From assembly GCA_900772495.1 (NCBI GenBank), contig CAAHEJ010000061.1, positions 1 through 34,553 of the forward strand: a stretch of DNA of 34,553 bases. The letters run 5' to 3'. Within the stretch, counting starts at the first letter, position 1, and each line of letters begins with the position of its first letter. Shown here piece by piece: positions 31,067 to 34,553 of the stretch. Both the position numbers and the translations under genes were made by a program. Origin of the DNA: an uncultured Campylobacter sp. (GTDB lineage Bacteria > Campylobacterota > Campylobacteria > Campylobacterales > Campylobacteraceae). Below the pieces are notes generated by a model that was given only the letters and a program-made list of their open reading frames with translations, did no database searches and was not told the DNA's origin.

Positions 31067-32779
31067 TTATTTCAGCCTCAAAAACTCGCTTACTAGCTTT
31101 TCTATCTCTTTTATGCCAAGTTGCCAAAAATTTTTGTCCTCTATGTCAAAGCCAAAAAGCCCCACAAGCTCTTTTGGGCTTTTGCTGCCGCCAAGGCTTA
31201 GCATTTGCAAATAGTGCGCCTTAAAGTCCTTGCACTCGCCGCTTTTATAAAGCCCGTAAAGTGCCAGCACAAGTAGCTGCGCGTAAGCATAAGCGTAGCA
31301 GTAAAAAGGCGTGTGGATAAAGTGCGGTATATAGCTCCACCAAAGCCTATAATGCGGGCTTAGCTTGACGCTTTCGCCAAACATTTTTTTGCTCTCTTTA
31401 AGCCAAATTTCGCCAAATTCAGCCTCGCTCAGCTCGCCCTTGTGCGCGTGAATTTCGCGCTCAAAGGTTGTGAAATTGATTTGCCTGTAAAGCGTGGCAA
31501 AAATGTCTTCTAATTTCGCCGCATAAAGCCCGATAAGCTCGTCTTTTTTAAGCTCATTTTTCATATAGTCAAAAACAAGCATTTCAGCAAAGACAGAAGC
31601 CGTCTCAGCTGTGGTAAGCGGGGTATCTTGGTTTAAAAAACTCACCTTGTAGCTTAAATTTTGATGAATAGCGTGTCCTAGCTCGTGCGCTAGGGTAAAT
31701 AAATCCCGCCTGCGCCCCGTGAAATTCAGCATCACAAAGGGGTGCGCATCGCTTGTAGTAGAGTGCGAAAACGCCCCGCCTTGCTTGTTTGCGCTTGGAT
31801 ACACATCAACCCAGCCATTTTCAAACGCCCTTTTAGCCGTGCTTGCAAACTCGCTTGAAAAGGCTTCAAAGGCTTTAAGCACGATTTTTTGGGCTTTTGG
31901 ATACTCTATGCTTATGTCCTTGCCAACAGGCGCATATCTGTCATAATCTTTAAGCGTTTTAAGCCCTAAAATTCGCTTTTTGCGCTCGTAAAAGGTGCTG
32001 ACAAGATGAAAGTTTTTTTCAGTCGTTTCGATGAGCGAATCCACGCTTGTGCGTGAAATTTGGTTGCTTATGTGGCGCGCTTCTTCGGCGTTTGCGTATC
32101 CTCGCAGCTCATCAAGGCTCTTGCGCTCGGCTTTTATCATATTAAAAATATAGCTAAGAAGTGGGGCATTTTTTTTCAAAACCTTGCTAAACGCCTTTGC
32201 GGCGGCTTTTCTTTCCTTTCTGTTTGCGCTGTAAAGTTTGCTTAAAATCTCTTCTTCGCTCAAAATTTCGTCCCCAAAAGGCACTTTTATGCGGCTCATC
32301 GTTTCATCAAAAAGCCGCCCAAAAGCACTTGCGCCCGTGCTTGACATAAAAAGCAAAATGCGTTCTTCTTTTTGGCTTAAATTGTGCTTTTTGTTTTTGA
32401 TGAGATTATGCAGGTAAAACTCATAGCCAGCGCACTCTTTGATGAGCATTTGCGCCTTGTTTTGGCTGATTTGGCAAAATTCTAGCTCGAAAAAAAGCAG
32501 ATTTTCCTCCGTTTTTTTGCACTCGTTTTCAAATTTCGCATACAAAGCGCCATTTGCCGTGTCCTTTGCAAAGCGCAAATACGCATAGCTCATCACTTTG
32601 GCAACGCCACAAGCAATTTGCTCGAATTCTTTTAGGGCGTTTAAAAACTCCGCACTTTTAAGCTCGCCAAGCTTGTTTTCATAAATGCCCCTAAATTTCT
32701 TTGAATGCTCTTGCAAAGCCTGCAAATACGCACTCGAACTTCTTTCGCTCTCAAACAAATCCTTTAAATTCCACTGCAT
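31067..32779 (-). CDS. pepF: Oligoendopeptidase F
   Basis: A 570-residue zinc metallopeptidase of family M3, which cuts short peptides in the cytoplasm. The zinc motif HELGH lies in LAHELGHAIHQ near residue 365, and TTAETASVFAEMLVFDYM about 30 residues later supplies the third ligand Glu. The helical N-terminal half (WNLKDLF ... ) and the C-terminal WWSYIPHFIHTPFYCYAYAY fit the PepF/oligoendopeptidase branch. The ATG at 32779 follows AAAGGA. In C. jejuni, as I recall, it lies next to pyrB, as here. Confidence 0.93.
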   Translation of the reverse strand: MQWNLKDLFESERSSSAYLQALQEHSKKFRGIYENKLGELKSAEFLNALKEFEQIACGVAKVMSYAYLRFAKDTANGALYAKFENECKKTEENLLFFELEFCQISQNKAQMLIKECAGYEFYLHNLIKNKKHNLSQKEERILLFMSSTGASAFGRLFDETMSRIKVPFGDEILSEEEILSKLYSANRKERKAAAKAFSKVLKKNAPLLSYIFNMIKAERKSLDELRGYANAEEARHISNQISRTSVDSLIETTEKNFHLVSTFYERKKRILGLKTLKDYDRYAPVGKDISIEYPKAQKIVLKAFEAFSSEFASTAKRAFENGWVDVYPSANKQGGAFSHSTTSDAHPFVMLNFTGRRRDLFTLAHELGHAIHQNLSYKVSFLNQDTPLTTAETASVFAEMLVFDYMKNELKKDELIGLYAAKLEDIFATLYRQINFTTFEREIHAHKGELSEAEFGEIWLKESKKMFGESVKLSPHYRLWWSYIPHFIHTPFYCYAYAYAQLLVLALYGLYKSGECKDFKAHYLQMLSLGGSKSPKELVGLFGFDIEDKNFWQLGIKEIEKLVSEFLRLK

Positions 32780-33006
32780 TTTGTATCCTTTTTTATAAGA
32801 TAAAACTGTATTGTAACAAGTTAAGTTTAAAATTTAAGCTGATTTGAGCTTGTAAGTAAATCAAATGCCAAAATGAAAAAGAGAATTTTGCTAAATCGCC
32901 ACAAGCGGAGTAAGTTTTTTTGCGAGTAACTCTTAATAAAGAGCTTTTAAGCTTTGTTTTTGCGACTTTGTAACAAAACACTCACAAGAACACTAAAAAC
33001 AAAATT

Positions 33007-33888
33007 TCACTCATTCTCCAAAATCAGCTTTTTTAAAGCCGCCATTCTTATGGCAACGCCGTGTTTGACTTGCCTTAAAACAAGACTTCGCTCATCAGCA
33101 AGCACTTCATCGCTTATGTCTATGTTTCTATGCACGGGTCCTGGGTGCAAGATGATGACTTTTTTGTCCTTTATGCGCTCTTTGGTGATACAAAAATCGC
33201 TTGCATAGTCTTTGAGCGAGCCATACATTTGCGTTTCGTGGCGTTCGGTTTGGGTGCGAAGGCTCATTATAATGTCGGCTTGTTCTATGCCCTCATCGAG
33301 CCTGTGGCACTTTGGCAAATCTACCTTTGGCATAAAATGTGGCGGGGCGACAAGCACGACTTTTATGCCAAAACGCGCTAAAAGCTCGATATTTGAAGCC
33401 GCAACGCGTGAATTTTTTATGTCCCCAACGATGATGAGCGTTTTGCCCGCAATGTCGCCCTTAAAATGCTTTTTTATGGTAAATAAATCAAGCAAAGCCT
33501 GCGTGGGGTGGGCGTGCTTGCCGTCTCCGCCGTTTAGCACAGGGCAATGCACATATTTAGCAAGCTTCAAAGGCACACCACTTCTTGCGTGGCGCATTAC
33601 AATCGCGCTTGGTCCCATCGCGTCTAAATTTGCAGCCGTGTCATAAAGCGTCTCGCCCTTGCTTGATGAGCTGCGCGACACATCAAGGCGCAAAACCTTT
33701 GCATCAAGCCGTTTAGCCGCCGTTTCAAACGATGAAAGCGTGCGCGTGGAGTTTTCAAAAAAGATAGTCGTTACGCTTTTGCCTTTAAGCAAAGCTCGTG
33801 GCTTTTCGTCCAAAAAGCTTTCAGCATCTTTAAAAAGTGCCAAAACTTCATCGTTTGCCAAGTCCCTAGTGGTGATTAAGTGCCTCAT
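33007..33888 (-). CDS. pyrB: Aspartate carbamoyltransferase, catalytic chain
   Basis: PyrB joins carbamoyl phosphate to aspartate in the second step of pyrimidine synthesis. The protein has 293 residues. FFENSTRT at 43-50 is the carbamoyl-phosphate loop, SSSKGETLYDT the 80s loop, HPTQALLDLFT the catalytic His region and HPGPVHRNIDI the aspartate-side loop. I start at 33888 (MRHLITTRDL) because AAGGGG precedes it; the open frame to 33945 adds 19 unrelated residues. The 226-bp gap to pepF (32780-33006) holds no frame, only AT-rich DNA with a possible pepF promoter (TTGTTACAATAC, near 32808-32819). Confidence 0.95.
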   Translation of the reverse strand: MRHLITTRDLANDEVLALFKDAESFLDEKPRALLKGKSVTTIFFENSTRTLSSFETAAKRLDAKVLRLDVSRSSSSKGETLYDTAANLDAMGPSAIVMRHARSGVPLKLAKYVHCPVLNGGDGKHAHPTQALLDLFTIKKHFKGDIAGKTLIIVGDIKNSRVAASNIELLARFGIKVVLVAPPHFMPKVDLPKCHRLDEGIEQADIIMSLRTQTERHETQMYGSLKDYASDFCITKERIKDKKVIILHPGPVHRNIDISDEVLADERSLVLRQVKHGVAIRMAALKKLILENE

Positions 33889-33980
33889 TTGTGTCCCCTT
33901 TGTGTGTGAATTTGTTTTTATCATCTTAACCGCAAAATTCAGCATTTTTGAATTTTATGGCAAATTTTGCGAAAAAACTA

Positions 33981-34553
33981 TCACATATAAAGTCCGCCGT
34001 TGATTTTAAGCGTTTCGCCCGTGATATAAGAAGCATAATCGCTTAATAAAAACGCCACCGCATTTGCCACCTCATCTGGCTCGGCAAAGCGTTTGAGCGG
34101 GATATTTGCCACATACGCGCCCTTAATTTCCTCGCTTAAAGCCTCTGTCATATCACTTTTGATAAAGCCGGGCGTTACGCAGTTAAAGCGCACACCGCGA
34201 CTCGCGCCCTCTTTGGCAAAACTTTTGCTCATCGCTATCATCGCGCCTTTGCTTGCGGAGTAGTTTGCCTGCCCTGCATTGCCCATTTCGCCAACTATGG
34301 AAGCGATATTTACCACCGCACCAAAACGCGCCTTACTCATCGCTTTAAGCGCCTCGCGACAACCCAAAAACGCTGAATTTAAATTTGCATTGATGACACT
34401 TGAAAAGTCCTCTAACTTCATACGCAAAGCAAGTTTGTCGTTTGTGATACCAGCGTTATTGACAAGGTATGAAAGCTCGCCATCAGCCTCTAAAATAGCC
34501 TTTATGCCAGATTCAAAAGCCGCCTCATCGCTTGCATCAAAGCAAATCACCGC
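33981..34553 (-). CDS. fabG: 3-oxoacyl-ACP reductase, N-terminus outside the window
   Basis: FabG reduces 3-oxoacyl-ACP with NADPH in fatty-acid synthesis. The frame runs off the window edge: the last codons GCG GTG encode Ala-Val before ICFDASD, so the visible GTG is not a start. About 50-55 residues with the TGxxxGxG loop are missing. Visible are LVNNAGITND, the active-site Ser in VVNIASIVGEMG, and YSASK (Tyr and Lys), followed by VTPGFIKSDMTEAL and GETLKINGGLYM, the usual FabG end. The pyrB start lies 92 nt downstream. Confidence 0.93.
   Translation of the reverse strand, partial: AVICFDASDEAAFESGIKAILEADGELSYLVNNAGITNDKLALRMKLEDFSSVINANLNSAFLGCREALKAMSKARFGAVVNIASIVGEMGNAGQANYSASKGAMIAMSKSFAKEGASRGVRFNCVTPGFIKSDMTEALSEEIKGAYVANIPLKRFAEPDEVANAVAFLLSDYASYITGETLKINGGLYM

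Noticed and set aside
1..34553. CRISPR array, insertion sequence or prophage
   Set aside because: No regularly spaced direct repeats with unique spacers, and no transposase, integrase or phage structural gene in any frame. The dispersed repeats are short palindromes without their own enzyme.

Overview
The window looks like chromosome from a Campylobacter or close relative (Campylobacterota). The evidence is protein similarity recalled from C. jejuni, recognisable C. jejuni gene blocks, and a base composition spot-counted at roughly 35-42% GC. The recognised blocks are radical SAM-hemE, waaF/gmhA-hldE-hldD-gmhB-cytochrome c, hydABCD, the Cj0606-0608-like macA-macB-TolC set, nrfHA, uvrD and pepF/pyrB. 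These blocks are joined in an order unlike C. jejuni, so the species is rearranged. I cannot name it.

Layout. 1-287 (minus): N-terminal part of a family 2 glycosyltransferase that runs into a poly-G tract at the window edge, directly downstream of tRNA-Asn with a consensus promoter. 550-4027 (minus): radical SAM protein, hemE and a second family 2 glycosyltransferase, with a 4-bp stop/start overlap between the last two. 4134-9096: heptose/LOS genes, waaF (plus) facing gmhB-hldD-hldE-gmhA-lipoprotein (minus, all overlapping). 9191-11399 (plus): a small cytochrome c, then a purine permease and a phosphoribosyltransferase. 11400-14842: a small unknown ORF, an MFS transporter, a repeat-rich gap, an outer-membrane protein with a 12-nt G tract in its promoter, and a very AT-rich island. 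14843-18927 (minus): uptake [NiFe] hydrogenase hydABC plus protease hydD. 19076-23956 (minus): macA-macB-tolC-like efflux system. 24249-26683 (plus): nrfH-nrfA nitrite reductase. 26921-27475: small PepSY-type membrane protein. 27605-27695: tRNA-Ser. 27962-34553 (minus): UvrD-like helicase, an SspB-like small protein, an unknown AT-rich gene, pepF, pyrB and a truncated fabG.

How the genes work together. gmhA, hldE, gmhB and hldD make ADP-L-glycero-D-manno-heptose, which WaaF adds to the LOS core; the glycosyltransferases extend surface glycans. HydABC feeds electrons from hydrogen into the menaquinone pool and NrfHA consumes them by reducing nitrite to ammonium. The permease and phosphoribosyltransferase form a purine salvage pair.

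Most notable signals. (1) Three homopolymeric G/C tracts of 10-12 nt: one inside a glycosyltransferase reading frame, one inside the outer-membrane protein promoter, and one in the divergent macA/nrfH region; all are candidate phase-variation switches. (2) A dispersed repeat family that gives peptides such as CHTERSEVSQ and DFS..KAQND is present in frame inside two unrelated proteins (a glycosyltransferase and MacB), and a related repeat lies in the 13.2-kb gap. (3) AAATTC/GAATTT (RAATTY) motifs are packed densely in an intergenic island and in the low-complexity linkers of several proteins. (4) An identical direct-repeat operator, TTCAC-N6-TTCAC placed 10 nt before the -10 box, precedes both macA and the PepSY gene.
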